DNA of 64,000 nucleotides from Hyphomonadaceae bacterium UBA5336 (GCA_002408125.1 DHQO01000022.1:62001-126000), one strand, 5' to 3'. Counted from the stretch's first letter, positions 34,460-44,730 are shown. Notes: generated by a model not told the origin, from the letters alone. Numbers and translations: made by a program.

Positions 34460-36262
34460 ATGGTCGCTAGGACGTTGCCAGGACTGGCGCGGGCAGTGAT
34501 TCTGCTGGCTGGACTGGGTCTGTCGGCCTGTAGTGGTGGTGGTGGAGGAAGCGACTCGCCGGCACCGCTTCCTCCACCACCATCCCCCCCGTCCCAACCC
34601 GGTCCGTCGGGCGAAGGGATATTCGAGACCGAAGCAGAGACCTCGCGTTTCCTGACCCAGGCGACATTCGGGCCGACCGCAGCCGAGATCAATACGCTGA
34701 CCGGGACTTCGGCTTCGGACTGGTTCCGCCGGGAGGTCTCCAAGCGCGCCAGCAACAACCTGCAATATGTGCTCGAATACACCATGAGCGAGCGCGGACG
34801 CACCTCCAACGGCGTGAATGTCAGTTATGAGGGCAACCAGTCGCCAACCTTTTCCTTCTGGGTGAATGCGATCAAGGCCGATGACCAGTTGCGCCAGCGC
34901 ATGGCCTTCGCGCTGTCAGAGATCCTGGTCATCTCGCATATCGAGTCGGTGGAACTCTTCGACGAGCCGGTCGCCGTGGCCGATTATCAGGACATTCTGG
35001 TCGACAATGCCTTCGGCAATTTCCGTGAGCTGCTGGAGGACGTCACCTATTCGCCGGCCATGGCAGAATGGCTGACCTATCTGCGCAACAAGAAGGCCGA
35101 TGAGCGGACCGGGCGCATGCCGGACGAAAACTATGCCCGCGAAGTGATGCAGCTCTTTACGATCGGACTGGTCGAGTTGAATCAGAACGGGACCGAACGC
35201 ACCGATGCGTCCGGGGAGCACATTCCAACCTATTCCAATGACGATGTGGTCGGTCTGGCGCGGGTCTTCACCGGCCTCTCGGTGGCCAATGAGCGCTTCG
35301 ACAAGGGCTTTCACGAAGCCCCCCTTGCGTCTCATTATTCGCGTCTGCAGATCTGGCCCGAGTACCACTCCCAGCGCGAGAAGGCCTTTCTTGGCACGGT
35401 GATTCCAGAGAACACCCCGGCCGAGCAGAGCATCGCGACGGCACTCGACACGCTCTACGAGCATCCCAACCTGCCACCCTTCTTCTCGCGCCAGCTGATC
35501 CAGCGCTTCGTGACCAGCGATCCGTCGCCGGCCTATGTCGAGCGCGTGGCCAATGCCTTTGCATCCGGCCGCTACACCCTGCCGGACGGGTCGAGCGTGG
35601 GCGATGGCCAGCGCGGCAGCCTGGAGGCGACCATTGCCGCGGTGCTGTTCGATAGTGAGGCGCGCAGCGAATCGGCCCGCAATCGCAGCGATTTCGGAAA
35701 GATCCGTGAGCCCATCCTGCGCTTTACCAGCTGGGCGCGCGCCTTCGATGCCGGCGACATCCGTCCTGAGGACTCCCCGCTTCTGTGGAACACCGGTTCG
35801 GCCCAGGCACTCGCCCAGGCGCCGTACAAGTCGCCTTCGGTGTTCAATTTCTACCGCCCTGGCTATATCGCTCCTGGCACGGAGAGCGGCGCGGCCGGTA
35901 TGACCGTGCCGGAGCTGCAGATCGTCAATGCCTCCTCGACGGCAGGCTACACGAATTTCATGAGCTATTTTGCCCTGGCCTATCCGCGCGATGCGCGTGA
36001 GTCGCTGGAAGCCACGAGCTTCATTCCCGACTATCGCCAGGAGCGTCAGCTGGCCGGCAATCCGGCCGCGCTGGTCGACCATCTTTCGCTGGTCCTGGCC
36101 TATGATTCCCTTTTGTCTGCCACGCGGGCGAACATTGTTGAAGCAATTGACCAGGTTCCGCTCGCCAGCCAGTATGACCCTGACTATGATGGCGAGCTGA
36201 TGCGGATCGGCCTCGCCACGCTGATGGTCATGACAAGCTCGGAATATCTGGTGCAACGTTAG
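34460..36262 (+). CDS. DUF1800 family lipoprotein
   Basis: A 600-residue exported protein. The N-terminus is a lipoprotein signal with lipobox LSAC (C24), followed by a Gly/Ser/Pro-rich linker and the DUF1800 domain beginning ETEAETSRFLTQATFGPT, with FWVNAIKADDQLRQRMAFAL and NYAREVMQLFTIGLVELN as family signatures. ATG 34460 is chosen over GTG 34454 because GGGAGG is placed five bases before it. It is 12 bases upstream of the DUF1501 gene; the two families nearly always occur as a pair. Their biochemical role is unknown; surface or secreted polymer handling has been suggested. Confidence 0.92.
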   Translation: MVARTLPGLARAVILLAGLGLSACSGGGGGSDSPAPLPPPPSPPSQPGPSGEGIFETEAETSRFLTQATFGPTAAEINTLTGTSASDWFRREVSKRASNNLQYVLEYTMSERGRTSNGVNVSYEGNQSPTFSFWVNAIKADDQLRQRMAFALSEILVISHIESVELFDEPVAVADYQDILVDNAFGNFRELLEDVTYSPAMAEWLTYLRNKKADERTGRMPDENYAREVMQLFTIGLVELNQNGTERTDASGEHIPTYSNDDVVGLARVFTGLSVANERFDKGFHEAPLASHYSRLQIWPEYHSQREKAFLGTVIPENTPAEQSIATALDTLYEHPNLPPFFSRQLIQRFVTSDPSPAYVERVANAFASGRYTLPDGSSVGDGQRGSLEATIAAVLFDSEARSESARNRSDFGKIREPILRFTSWARAFDAGDIRPEDSPLLWNTGSAQALAQAPYKSPSVFNFYRPGYIAPGTESGAAGMTVPELQIVNASSTAGYTNFMSYFALAYPRDARESLEATSFIPDYRQERQLAGNPAALVDHLSLVLAYDSLLSATRANIVEAIDQVPLASQYDPDYDGELMRIGLATLMVMTSSEYLVQR

Positions 36263-36274
36263 GAAGCCTTACGA

Positions 36275-37696
36275 ATGACTTATTCTCGCCGTCTCTTCAT
36301 GAAGTCCGCCCTTGCGAGCGCCATGACCGGCGCGACCCTCTCGACACTGGGGCCGTCCCTGCAGCAGTTCCAGGCCCAGGCGGCCAGCGCCTCGGGTTAC
36401 AAGGCCCTGGTCTGCATGTTCTTTTTCGGCGGCCTGGATACCCACGATATCCTGATCCCCTACGATCCCGCCTCCTACAGCGCCTATGGTGAGATTCGCC
36501 AGGGCCTCATCGCGCGCTATGCCGCGCAGGACGGGAATTCGCGTGCCCGTGCGCGACTCCTGCCGCTGGCACCGGAAAACGCCGCCGATTTTGCCGGGCG
36601 CCAGTTCGCCCTGCCGCCGGAGCTGCCGGGCATTCACAGCCTCTTCCAGTCGGGGCGCGCGGCTGTGGTCGCCAATGTTGGCCCACTCGCCGAACCAACC
36701 ACACGCACTCAGTTCAACAACCAGTCGGTGAATCTGCCCGCTCGCCTCTATTCGCACAATGACCAGCAGTCGACCTGGATGGCGAACCAGCCCGAGGGTG
36801 CCCAGTTTGGCTGGGGTGGACGGTTTGCCGATGCAATCCTGCGCGCCGGCTCGGCCCAGGTGCCGGAATTCACCGCGATTTCGACCCAGGGCAACCAGGT
36901 CTTCCTGACAGGGGAGCATGTGCTGCCCTTTCCGGTAGATCTCGACGGTGCAGGCCGCTTCGACCTGATCGAGAGCTTCCGCGACAATCCGTTCGGCCAG
37001 GACGGCAACCGGACCTATGAGCGTCTGCGCGCCCATTTTCTGCAGTCGGGCGGCCGGTCGAACCTGCTCGAGCGCGACATGGGGCTGGCGCTCGCCGGGG
37101 CCTTGGACAAGAACGAGGCGTTCAACCTGGCGGTTGAAAACGCTCCTGAGCTGCAGACTGACTTCCCCGGTTCGGGCCTTTCCCGCCAGCTCCAGGCCGT
37201 CGCTCAGACCATCGCTACGCGCAACACGCTGCTGATGAACCGGCAGATCTTCTTTGTCGGCCGGGGCGGTTTCGACACCCACTCCAACCAGGTCGGCAGC
37301 CTGCCGCGGCTCATGGGCGAGGTCGATGCTGCGATCACCGCTTTCCAGTCGGCGCTGGAAGAGATCGGCGCGGCCGATGATGTCACGCTGTTCATGGCCT
37401 CGGATTTCGGCCGCACGCTGGCGGTCAATGATGATGGCACCGACCATGGTTGGGGCAGCCATCATTTCGTGATTGGCAATGCCGTGCGTGGCAACCGCAT
37501 CTATGGCGATGTGCCCCCGCCTGCCTTCGAGCATGACTATGATTCCGGCCATGGCCGTCTGATCCCGACCCTTTCGGTCGATCAGTTCGCAGGCGCCCTG
37601 GGCCGCTGGTTCGGCCTCAATGACAGCGAATTGCTGACCGCGCTGCCGGGCCTGGCGGCCTTCGATCCGAGGGTTTCGGCCGCATCCTTCATATAG
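36275..37696 (+). CDS. DUF1501 family protein with Tat signal
   Basis: A 473-residue exported protein. It starts with a twin-arginine signal (SRRLFMK at 4-10, then a hydrophobic stretch ending near AAS). The DUF1501 domain belongs to the alkaline phosphatase/sulfatase-like fold group: LVCMFFFGGLDTHDILIPYD, FVGRGGFDTHSNQ, LFMASDFGRTLAVNDDGTDHGWGSHH in parts (ASDFGRTLAVNDDGTDHGWG), with metal-binding-like Asp and His. Tat export suggests it folds with a cofactor in the cytosol. Its upstream partner is the DUF1800 lipoprotein; the substrate is unknown. Confidence 0.92.
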   Translation: MTYSRRLFMKSALASAMTGATLSTLGPSLQQFQAQAASASGYKALVCMFFFGGLDTHDILIPYDPASYSAYGEIRQGLIARYAAQDGNSRARARLLPLAPENAADFAGRQFALPPELPGIHSLFQSGRAAVVANVGPLAEPTTRTQFNNQSVNLPARLYSHNDQQSTWMANQPEGAQFGWGGRFADAILRAGSAQVPEFTAISTQGNQVFLTGEHVLPFPVDLDGAGRFDLIESFRDNPFGQDGNRTYERLRAHFLQSGGRSNLLERDMGLALAGALDKNEAFNLAVENAPELQTDFPGSGLSRQLQAVAQTIATRNTLLMNRQIFFVGRGGFDTHSNQVGSLPRLMGEVDAAITAFQSALEEIGAADDVTLFMASDFGRTLAVNDDGTDHGWGSHHFVIGNAVRGNRIYGDVPPPAFEHDYDSGHGRLIPTLSVDQFAGALGRWFGLNDSELLTALPGLAAFDPRVSAASFI

Positions 37697-37858
37697 ACGC
37701 TGGGGAAACCTGCGCTGGAACTGCTGTGTCTGTGAAGTGACAGTCATCGGCGATGCGCAGGCAATGTGGCGCTGCAACTTGATCTTTGACGCCGTGCACA
37801 ATCAAGCTTAGGCAGGAGACTTGGCCGCTCAGGGCGGTGAGTGCGGAGGCAGATCTAT

Positions 37859-38737
<879 letters not shown>

Positions 38738-38824
38738 AGCCGCGCGAAGTCAATTATGACAATCACGCAAGTTTTGACAGCAGGGTCTTACCTTGGCCTG
38801 CGCATTACTTTATAAAACAACGTG

Positions 38825-39124
38825 ATGTTGAGATCAGAACTGGTTGCCAAGCTGGCCGAAAGATACGGCCACATGCCCGCTGAAAAGCTGGAGAAGGCTG
38901 TTGCCATCATCCTGGACGAGATCACCGATGCGCTTGCTCGGGGAGACCGGGTTGAACTGCGCGGCTTCGGAGCCTTTTCCGTGCGCAAGCGCGAGGCGCG
39001 CCGTGGCCGCAATCCGCGCACAGGCGAAACCGTGGATGTGCCCGCCAAGTCCGTGCCGTTCTTCAAGGCCGGCAAGGAGCTGCGCGCCCGCGTGAATGCC
39101 GGCGCGGACCCGGAGGCGCGCTAG
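38825..39124 (+). CDS. ihfB: Integration host factor subunit beta
   Basis: A DNA-bending nucleoid protein, 99 residues. SELVAKLAERYGHMPAEKLEKAV at the N-terminus and the beta-arm region VELRGFGAFSVRKREARRGRNPRTGE (in parts, RGFGAFSVRKREARRGRNP) with the conserved NPRTGE tip show the HU/IHF family. VDVPAKSVPFFKAGKELR is typical of IhfB rather than HU. The ATG at 38825 is chosen over GTG 38822. There is no ribosome-binding site; TATAAA lies at 38811-38816, nine bases before the ATG, so the message may be leaderless. The alpha subunit is not in the window. Confidence 0.93.
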   Translation: MLRSELVAKLAERYGHMPAEKLEKAVAIILDEITDALARGDRVELRGFGAFSVRKREARRGRNPRTGETVDVPAKSVPFFKAGKELRARVNAGADPEAR

Positions 39125-39244
39125 CCGCTCCCGAACTTTCTCTTCAATCCCGCAAGAACAGCTGCCACCAAGACTGGAGCCGGCTTGCCCAGTCCTGCAA
39201 ATCTGTGCACGAATGCAAGGCATGCGCGGCACAGGAGGGCTGAA

Positions 39245-39661
39245 ATGCTGAAAGAGTTCAAAGAGTTTGCCATGAAGGGCAATCTGGTCGACATGGCCGT
39301 CGGTTTTGTTATGGGCGGGGCGTTCGCCACTGTGGTCACAGCCTTCATTCAGGGCGTGTTCCTGCCGATCCTGTCGCCGGTTATGGGCGGGATCGACCTG
39401 TCTTCGCTGACCTGGACGGTCAGCCCCGAGGTCGTGAACGAGGCAGGCGAGGTCGTGAAGGAAGCCGCTGTTGTCGAACTGGGCAATTTCATCAGCGCGG
39501 TGATCTCCTTCATCATCGTCGCCTTCGTGATGTTCCTCATCATCAAGGGCATGAACCGGATGATGAAAAAGGCCGAGGAAGAACCGGCTGCTGCGCCCGA
39601 GCCGCCCAAAGAACAGCTCCTGCTGGAAGAAATTCGTGATCTGTTAGCAAAACAGGTGTAA
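39245..39661 (+). CDS. mscL: Large-conductance mechanosensitive channel
   Basis: A pentameric emergency valve of the inner membrane that opens under hypo-osmotic stretch. The 138-residue protein has the amphipathic N-terminus MLKEFKEFAMKGNLVDMAVG, TM1 with GFVMGGAFATVVTAFI, a periplasmic loop, TM2 (about 85-107, AVISFIIVAFVMFLIIKGMN) and the C-terminal helix EQLLLEEIRDLL. The ATG at 39245 is preceded by GGAGG six bases away, ruling out an in-frame ATG 60 bases upstream. An intrinsic terminator follows. Confidence 0.97.
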   Translation: MLKEFKEFAMKGNLVDMAVGFVMGGAFATVVTAFIQGVFLPILSPVMGGIDLSSLTWTVSPEVVNEAGEVVKEAAVVELGNFISAVISFIIVAFVMFLIIKGMNRMMKKAEEEPAAAPEPPKEQLLLEEIRDLLAKQV

Positions 39662-39695
39662 GAGACAGAATCAGTAGAGTATGTGTAGCGTATGG

Positions 39696-39729
39696 AAGGG
39701 CGGCCCTGATTGGGCCGCCTTTCTTTTTT
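39696..39729 (+). terminator. Rho-independent terminator after mscL
   Basis: GGCGGCCC (39699-39706) pairs with GGGCCGCC (39712-39719) around loop TGATT. The stem can extend by A-T and G-T pairs on both sides, and TTTCTTTTTT follows. It could also serve the converging gene at 39747 through the A-rich 5' flank. Confidence 0.92.
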
Positions 39730-39746
39730 AGGCGGTACGGTTCGGG

Positions 39747-40247
39747 CTATGCCGCGTCCGTGATGACCGGTCCGCCTGCCGCATGCACCGCCGTTTCGAA
39801 GTCAACGGGCGAGCCATCATATTGTTCCATCTGAACGACATGGTCCGGCAGGCCCACCCTCTGGTTCATCGCTGCGGCGAGCAGCACCGTGCGTTCTTCC
39901 AGTGCAGGGTGGCGCGGCTCGGCCGGGATCAGTGCGAAGACCGGATTGCCCTTCCAGCTTCTACGCTCGATACGCGACAGCGCCTCCCAGGGGATCGTCA
40001 CACTGAGGCGCTTCATGAACAGCCCGCCGGGCCCGACCCGCAGCATGACGGGACGCAGGAGGATGCGATAGGCGAGGATCGCGGCGCCGAGCAGGCACAG
40101 CGCGGCCGGTACCAGCAATATGCCAGCGACAAGGAAGTTCGCCCAGGTCACCATGGCCGCGACGGCAATTCCGGCCGTCAGCGCCGTCATAAGAAAGAAG
40201 GGCGGCAGGGTCTTTCCTGCCGATGCGGTGAATTCCGTGGTCTGCAT
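39747..40247 (-). CDS. Membrane protein with PH-like domain, unknown function
   Basis: A 166-residue protein with two membrane helices close together (about 16-35 and 40-62) and a cytosolic C-terminal part. That part, LRVGPGGLFMKRLSVTIPWEALSRIERR (in parts GPGGLFMKRLSVTIPWEALS), resembles the bacterial PH-like/STM3941 type domain: a Gly-rich strand, then IPW-x-x-I. I cannot name the family with confidence. It lies 57 bases downstream of hemN on the same strand and may be cotranscribed. It ends tail to tail with mscL. Confidence 0.72.
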   Translation of the reverse strand: MQTTEFTASAGKTLPPFFLMTALTAGIAVAAMVTWANFLVAGILLVPAALCLLGAAILAYRILLRPVMLRVGPGGLFMKRLSVTIPWEALSRIERRSWKGNPVFALIPAEPRHPALEERTVLLAAAMNQRVGLPDHVVQMEQYDGSPVDFETAVHAAGGPVITDAA

Positions 40248-40304
40248 GGTTACCAGTAAAGCCGATCGGACAGGGATTGGAAGCCGGCCCTACGGGTGAA
40301 CCTA

Positions 40305-41672
40305 TTAGACAGCCATCGAATGCCGCGCCCTGCCGCCCTCAAGGTATGTATCAAACACCGCGGCGACCACTCGCACCAGCGGTGCGCCAATGTCGGTCAG
40401 GGTCAGGCGCGCGCCTTCCAGCACGACAATCCCGTCCTCGACCATGGGGGCAAGGGCCGGCAGGTCGCCGAGATACCAGCCCGGCGCAGAGTGCGCCTCT
40501 GCCACCATATCCAGATCCACCCTTCCCCGGCACATCAGTTCCTCGATGACCTGACCGCGGATCCGGTCGTCCGGGCTGAGCGCCACGCCGCGTGCGACCG
40601 GCAGTGTGCCGGCCTCGACCGCACGCGCCCACGCGCCTGTCTCGGTGATGTTCTGCACATAGCCCGAGGGTGTACGCCCGATGGAACTGGCGCCGACCCC
40701 GAGCAGGGTCTCGGCCGTGTCGGTGGTATAGCCCTGGAAATTGCGGCGCAGGGTGCCGTCCCGGTCCGCCTTGGCGAGTTCATCTTCCGGGCGGGCGAAA
40801 TGGTCCATACCGATACGAATATAGCCGGCGGCTTTCAGCGCTTCGGCGGCGGCATCGGCCTGGGCCATGCGGGCATAAAGGCCGGGCAGGGCTTCTTCCG
40901 GGATCATGCGCTGGCGCTTGGCTGCCCAGGGCACATGGGCATAGCCGAACAGGGCAAACCTGTCGGGCGCGAGATCGGCGCAGATCTCCACTGTGGAAAC
41001 GAGCGATTCCACAGTTTGATGAGGCAGGCCGTAGATGAGATCGAAGTTTATCGCCGAGACACCCACCTCGCGCAGGGCCTGGACCGCACTTGCGACCATT
41101 TCCGGCGGCTGAACGCGGTTGATCGCGGCCTGCACGCGCGGATCGAATTCCTGGATGCCGAAGCTCGCGCGGGTGAAGCCGAGCGCGCCGATGGCTTCAA
41201 TTGCCTCCTGCGCGAGCGTGCGCGGATCGCTTTCAATCGCGATCTCGGCGCCTGGAAGGACATCGAACAACTCGCGCACCAGATCCATGGTGTGGGCCAG
41301 ATCGACTGGCCGGAAAGATGTCGGCGTGCCGCCGCCCCATGCGATGTGGGAGACTTTCATGCGGCCCGGCAGGCGTTTGGCAAGCAGGCGAAGTTCTGCG
41401 CGCAAGGTCTTGGCATACTGGCCGATCGGCTCGTAGCGCGAGGCCAGCTTCATGTTGCAGCCGCAATACCAGCAGGCCTGCTTGCAGTACGGGACATGCA
41501 GATAGAGCGAGATGGGGGCGTCGACATCCAGCCTGGAGAGCCAGCGGGCCGAGGTTTTCCCGGTGACCCCGTCATGGAAATGCGGCGCTGTGGGATAGCT
41601 GGTATAGCGTGGCACCGCACGCAGCGAGTACTTCTCAATACTGGATGTATTCACAGTATGGCGATGCAGCAT
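40305..41672 (-). CDS. hemN: Oxygen-independent coproporphyrinogen III oxidase
   Basis: A radical SAM enzyme that decarboxylates coproporphyrinogen III to protoporphyrinogen IX in heme synthesis without oxygen. The 455-residue protein has the cluster motif C63-xxx-C67-xx-C70 (YCKQACWYCGC), preceded by RYTSYPTAPHF, the HemN N-terminal signature that separates it from the HemW-like group. Other segments are HIAWGGGTPTSF, ASFGIQEFDPRVQ and FDLIYGLPHQT. ATG 41672 has GGGAG six bases upstream. I looked for an FNR box upstream and found none. Presence suggests growth at low oxygen. Confidence 0.94.
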   Translation of the reverse strand: MLHRHTVNTSSIEKYSLRAVPRYTSYPTAPHFHDGVTGKTSARWLSRLDVDAPISLYLHVPYCKQACWYCGCNMKLASRYEPIGQYAKTLRAELRLLAKRLPGRMKVSHIAWGGGTPTSFRPVDLAHTMDLVRELFDVLPGAEIAIESDPRTLAQEAIEAIGALGFTRASFGIQEFDPRVQAAINRVQPPEMVASAVQALREVGVSAINFDLIYGLPHQTVESLVSTVEICADLAPDRFALFGYAHVPWAAKRQRMIPEEALPGLYARMAQADAAAEALKAAGYIRIGMDHFARPEDELAKADRDGTLRRNFQGYTTDTAETLLGVGASSIGRTPSGYVQNITETGAWARAVEAGTLPVARGVALSPDDRIRGQVIEELMCRGRVDLDMVAEAHSAPGWYLGDLPALAPMVEDGIVVLEGARLTLTDIGAPLVRVVAAVFDTYLEGGRARHSMAV

Positions 41673-41915
41673 TCGGGGCTCCCAAGCAGTATATGCATGT
41701 ATAAATTGGAGCAAAGGGTTCTGCCATACGTAGAATCCCGGACGCGGCATGTGCGAGGCTGTTGCCGCCTAACAGGATGTTCAGGCGAAGTTCATGGCGT
41801 TCATAGTTCTGTTGTTTCAATGGCTTGGAGATGTGCGGGTTCGAAACGAGCTCTCGCTTGTGCGCCAGACCGTTGTTTCTAATCTGGTTCAGACTGCAGG
41901 TGAGGGGTATTGGTT

Positions 41916-43874
41916 ATGTCAAAGCAAGTCCTTGCCCTTGCCGGTCTTCTGGCCGGCAGTTTCGCGGTGGTCGGCTGCGCCAGCACCGCGACAGGCGTCT
42001 CAGCCTCCACCATGCGCGTCATGCCGGGCACGGTATCTCTGGATGAAACCCGCACAGCCAATTCCACACTGGTCGTGGTGCGCTACCCCTATGTCGTCGA
42101 AGATGATGCAGAGAAGGCCTATTACGCGGCCTATATGGGCACTCCGATCGGCGGCAGCCTGAATATGAATGCCCTCGACAGCCAGGATGCACGCATGGCG
42201 GCCGATAGCATCCTCCTGAAGTCGACCTATTTCGCGCTGTCGCTTTATGACGAACTGCGTGATCGCCTGCCGCCGGACACTGTGCTCCTGAGCCCGCATG
42301 CGCTGAAACTGGATGCCAATGGCGAACTGGTCTCCGAGCCGGTGACAGCCGCGGAATCCCTGCCCAGCGTGCTGACGGTGGACTATGTCAGCTACACCTA
42401 TCCCGATGCCTCGAAGATGATGGGCGCCCAGCCGCTGACTTTCGGCGACATCGTCACGCCCATGGTGGTGGTCCATACCGACCATCGCGCCGAGCCGCCG
42501 ACCGATGGGCTCCTGCTGTCCTCCGCACCGATGACGCCAGTTGCCGCCGGCGGCGCGCACGAGGAGGTCATGGCGTCGCTGGCCGACCTGCAGGGCGGCA
42601 ATTTCGAAACGCCGCCGCGCGAACTTGACTATATCTCCTTTCTCAAGCGCGACCCGGGCCGCACTGTCGCCAGCACGGGCCTTTCAATGTCGTCTGAGAC
42701 CCATGCCGTGCAGCAGTATCCGCTCGAAAAAGTGCTGCTCGACCGCTATGCCCTTTCGCGTCTGACCTATGACACGACCGGCGATGTCGACCCGTTGGCC
42801 AATGTGTTTTCCGGCCACCTGGCCGAGCGGATCATTGATCTGCTGAACGATGTCGACATGGAAAAGGCGGTCATGGTCCAGCGTGCGGCCGCCGTGGCCC
42901 GGTTCGACCCAAACCTTGCCGCCCTGACCCTGGTCGGCGAGGGCACTCCGGACGTGGAAACCCGCTTCCGCTTCGCCGAGCGCCTCCTGGAAACCGAGCG
43001 CCGCTTCCTCTCGGTCCAGTCGCAAAAGATGTATGACGGCATCCAGACCGGCGAGTATGGCGAGAATGTCCGCGAGCTGATCTCGGCGGAATATGACGTG
43101 CTGCAGGAACGCCGGCGCCTCGCCAACCAGCAGAATATGGCAACCGCCGTGGCCGTGCTCGGCGTGGTCGCTGCGGGTGTGGCGGCGTCCCAGGGCGGGG
43201 ACTTTGATGCTCTGGATTATGTCGCGCTGGATCTCGCCACCGATGTGTCCATGATGGCCGTGATGCAGGCGATCTCCCTGAACCAGCAGTCCAAGGCCGT
43301 GGGGCGCAACTTTCTCACCGCCGTCGTTCCCGCGCTGGAAGAGCAGATCACCGTGCAGGTCGATCTGATCGACTCCAGCGAGGAGATCACCGCCCAGTCC
43401 ATTGAGGGCCTGCGCGACCGGCTGGGCGAGATGTATGCCGCCCGCCAGCGCGCCATGGACGATGTCGGTACCTCCTGCGCCTTCAATGGCGACACCGGGC
43501 AGGCCATCGGCACCTGGCAGGGCCTGTGCGAAAGCGGCCTCGCCAATGGCGCGGGCGTCGGCATTGTGCGCTATGATGACGGCACGGCGCTGGAATATTA
43601 CGGTGGAGCCGTGAACGGTCAGCCTGAGGGCACCGGGTATGCAGTCTATCACGGCCTGAGCGGCAGCTATTCCATCGAGGGCGCTTTCCGTGGCGGGCAG
43701 CCCGATGGCGTGGTGAGCGTGTCGCGGGCTGGCCAGGTCGAGCAGCTTCGTCTCTATGATGGCGGACAGGATCGCGGTGCGGCCCCTGCGGGTGCGCAGG
43801 CGCCGAGACTGTTCGAGCCGAGCACGGCCCCGGATGTGGTCGCGGCGGTGGGAACATCGCGCGGGGCAGGATGA
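41916..43874 (+). CDS. Large lipoprotein with C-terminal MORN-like repeats (operon gene 1)
   Basis: A 652-residue protein with lipobox VVGC (C21), so it is anchored in the envelope. The central part is helical (RFAERLLETERRFLSVQSQK, ISAEYDVLQERRRLANQQ). It contains a hydrophobic Ala/Val stretch, MATAVAVLGVVAAGVAAS. The C-terminus (about 535-625) has MORN-like repeats: GTWQGLCESGLANGAGVGIV, YYGGAVNGQPEGTGYAVY, IEGAFRGGQPDGVVSV. The ATG at 41916 has GAGGGG eight bases before it. It is the first of nine closely packed genes, 25 bases before the next. I do not recognise the N-terminal family. A role as outer-membrane or periplasmic part of the machine is inference. Confidence 0.8.
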   Translation: MSKQVLALAGLLAGSFAVVGCASTATGVSASTMRVMPGTVSLDETRTANSTLVVVRYPYVVEDDAEKAYYAAYMGTPIGGSLNMNALDSQDARMAADSILLKSTYFALSLYDELRDRLPPDTVLLSPHALKLDANGELVSEPVTAAESLPSVLTVDYVSYTYPDASKMMGAQPLTFGDIVTPMVVVHTDHRAEPPTDGLLLSSAPMTPVAAGGAHEEVMASLADLQGGNFETPPRELDYISFLKRDPGRTVASTGLSMSSETHAVQQYPLEKVLLDRYALSRLTYDTTGDVDPLANVFSGHLAERIIDLLNDVDMEKAVMVQRAAAVARFDPNLAALTLVGEGTPDVETRFRFAERLLETERRFLSVQSQKMYDGIQTGEYGENVRELISAEYDVLQERRRLANQQNMATAVAVLGVVAAGVAASQGGDFDALDYVALDLATDVSMMAVMQAISLNQQSKAVGRNFLTAVVPALEEQITVQVDLIDSSEEITAQSIEGLRDRLGEMYAARQRAMDDVGTSCAFNGDTGQAIGTWQGLCESGLANGAGVGIVRYDDGTALEYYGGAVNGQPEGTGYAVYHGLSGSYSIEGAFRGGQPDGVVSVSRAGQVEQLRLYDGGQDRGAAPAGAQAPRLFEPSTAPDVVAAVGTSRGAG

Positions 43875-43899
43875 GGCAGGAAAGGGTGGTCGCAAGGTG

Positions 43900-44730
43900 A
43901 TGAGGTTCGCAGGACAATTCAGGCAGGCCCTGGCCGCGCTGTGCGCGCTGGCCGGCCTGTCTGTGCCTGCGCTGGCGCAGCCGGCAGACTTCGATACGGT
44001 CGAACTGGTCGGGCCGCAGGTCACCGCGCCGGAACGCTGCCAGGCGATGATGACCCAGTTTCCCAGCGACAGTCTGCAGTCGCGCTATGAGTTCTTCCGC
44101 ATGGTCAATGACGCCGCCGAGGGCGCCGATGAGGATTTCATCGCCGCGCTGGACGCCCTGTCGGCCGGCACCGTGCCGCAGGATGCCACGCTCAGCCAGG
44201 TGGTGGAGATGATCGCCAGCCCCGTGCTGCGCCAGGGCGCGCCGTCCATGACCGTCGGCTATATGGGATACCTTGTCGGCTATGGGCATGAATGCGGGGC
44301 ATTCATCCAGGACCAGATCGCCGCGCTGGAGGCCGCCGAGCCGAATTTCGACGATCCCGGCTATCACCGCCAGATCACCGAGAACGCGCTGTTCATGAAG
44401 TCCATTCTGGTTGATGCGCTCTACCGGCTGGAAGCTGATGTGGATCCGGCCTATGGGCCCATGATCGCCGCTTATGAACGCGGCATGGTGCATCATCGCG
44501 ACGAGATGGAATTTGCCGAATTCGACGCAGAGCTTGCCGCCCTGGAAGAGGAATTCATGGGCGATCTTGGCCAGCGGCTGGAGCTTTCCAACCAGGTGGT
44601 CGGCTCCGGCATGGACGGCGATATCACTTCCAGCTCGATCGGCCTGTCATCGGAAATGTCGCGGGAATCGCGCCGCGAGGCGCAGGAGCAGGTGATCCGT
44701 ACCTGGGGGCATATCCTGAATGGCTATTGA
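43900..44730 (+). CDS. Exported protein of unknown function (operon gene 2)
   Basis: A 276-residue protein with a clear Sec signal (MRFAGQFRQALAALCALAGL, cleavage after ALA) and no further membrane segment, so periplasmic. It is mainly alpha-helical and acidic; there are two cysteines in the mature part (ERCQAMM, GHECGAF) that could form a disulfide. No family recognised. The start is ATG 43900 or the GTG just before it; a longer upstream frame would overlap gene 1. It lies 16 bases ahead of the first VWA gene, so it is translated within the same message. Its function must come from the operon context. Confidence 0.75.
   Translation: MRFAGQFRQALAALCALAGLSVPALAQPADFDTVELVGPQVTAPERCQAMMTQFPSDSLQSRYEFFRMVNDAAEGADEDFIAALDALSAGTVPQDATLSQVVEMIASPVLRQGAPSMTVGYMGYLVGYGHECGAFIQDQIAALEAAEPNFDDPGYHRQITENALFMKSILVDALYRLEADVDPAYGPMIAAYERGMVHHRDEMEFAEFDAELAALEEEFMGDLGQRLELSNQVVGSGMDGDITSSSIGLSSEMSRESRREAQEQVIRTWGHILNGY

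Noticed and set aside
41673..41915. FNR/Anr box for hemN or clear promoter for the nine-gene operon
   Set aside because: I searched for TTGAT-N4-ATCAA and for a good -35/-10 pair and found only weak matches. The region surely holds promoters, but I cannot place them.
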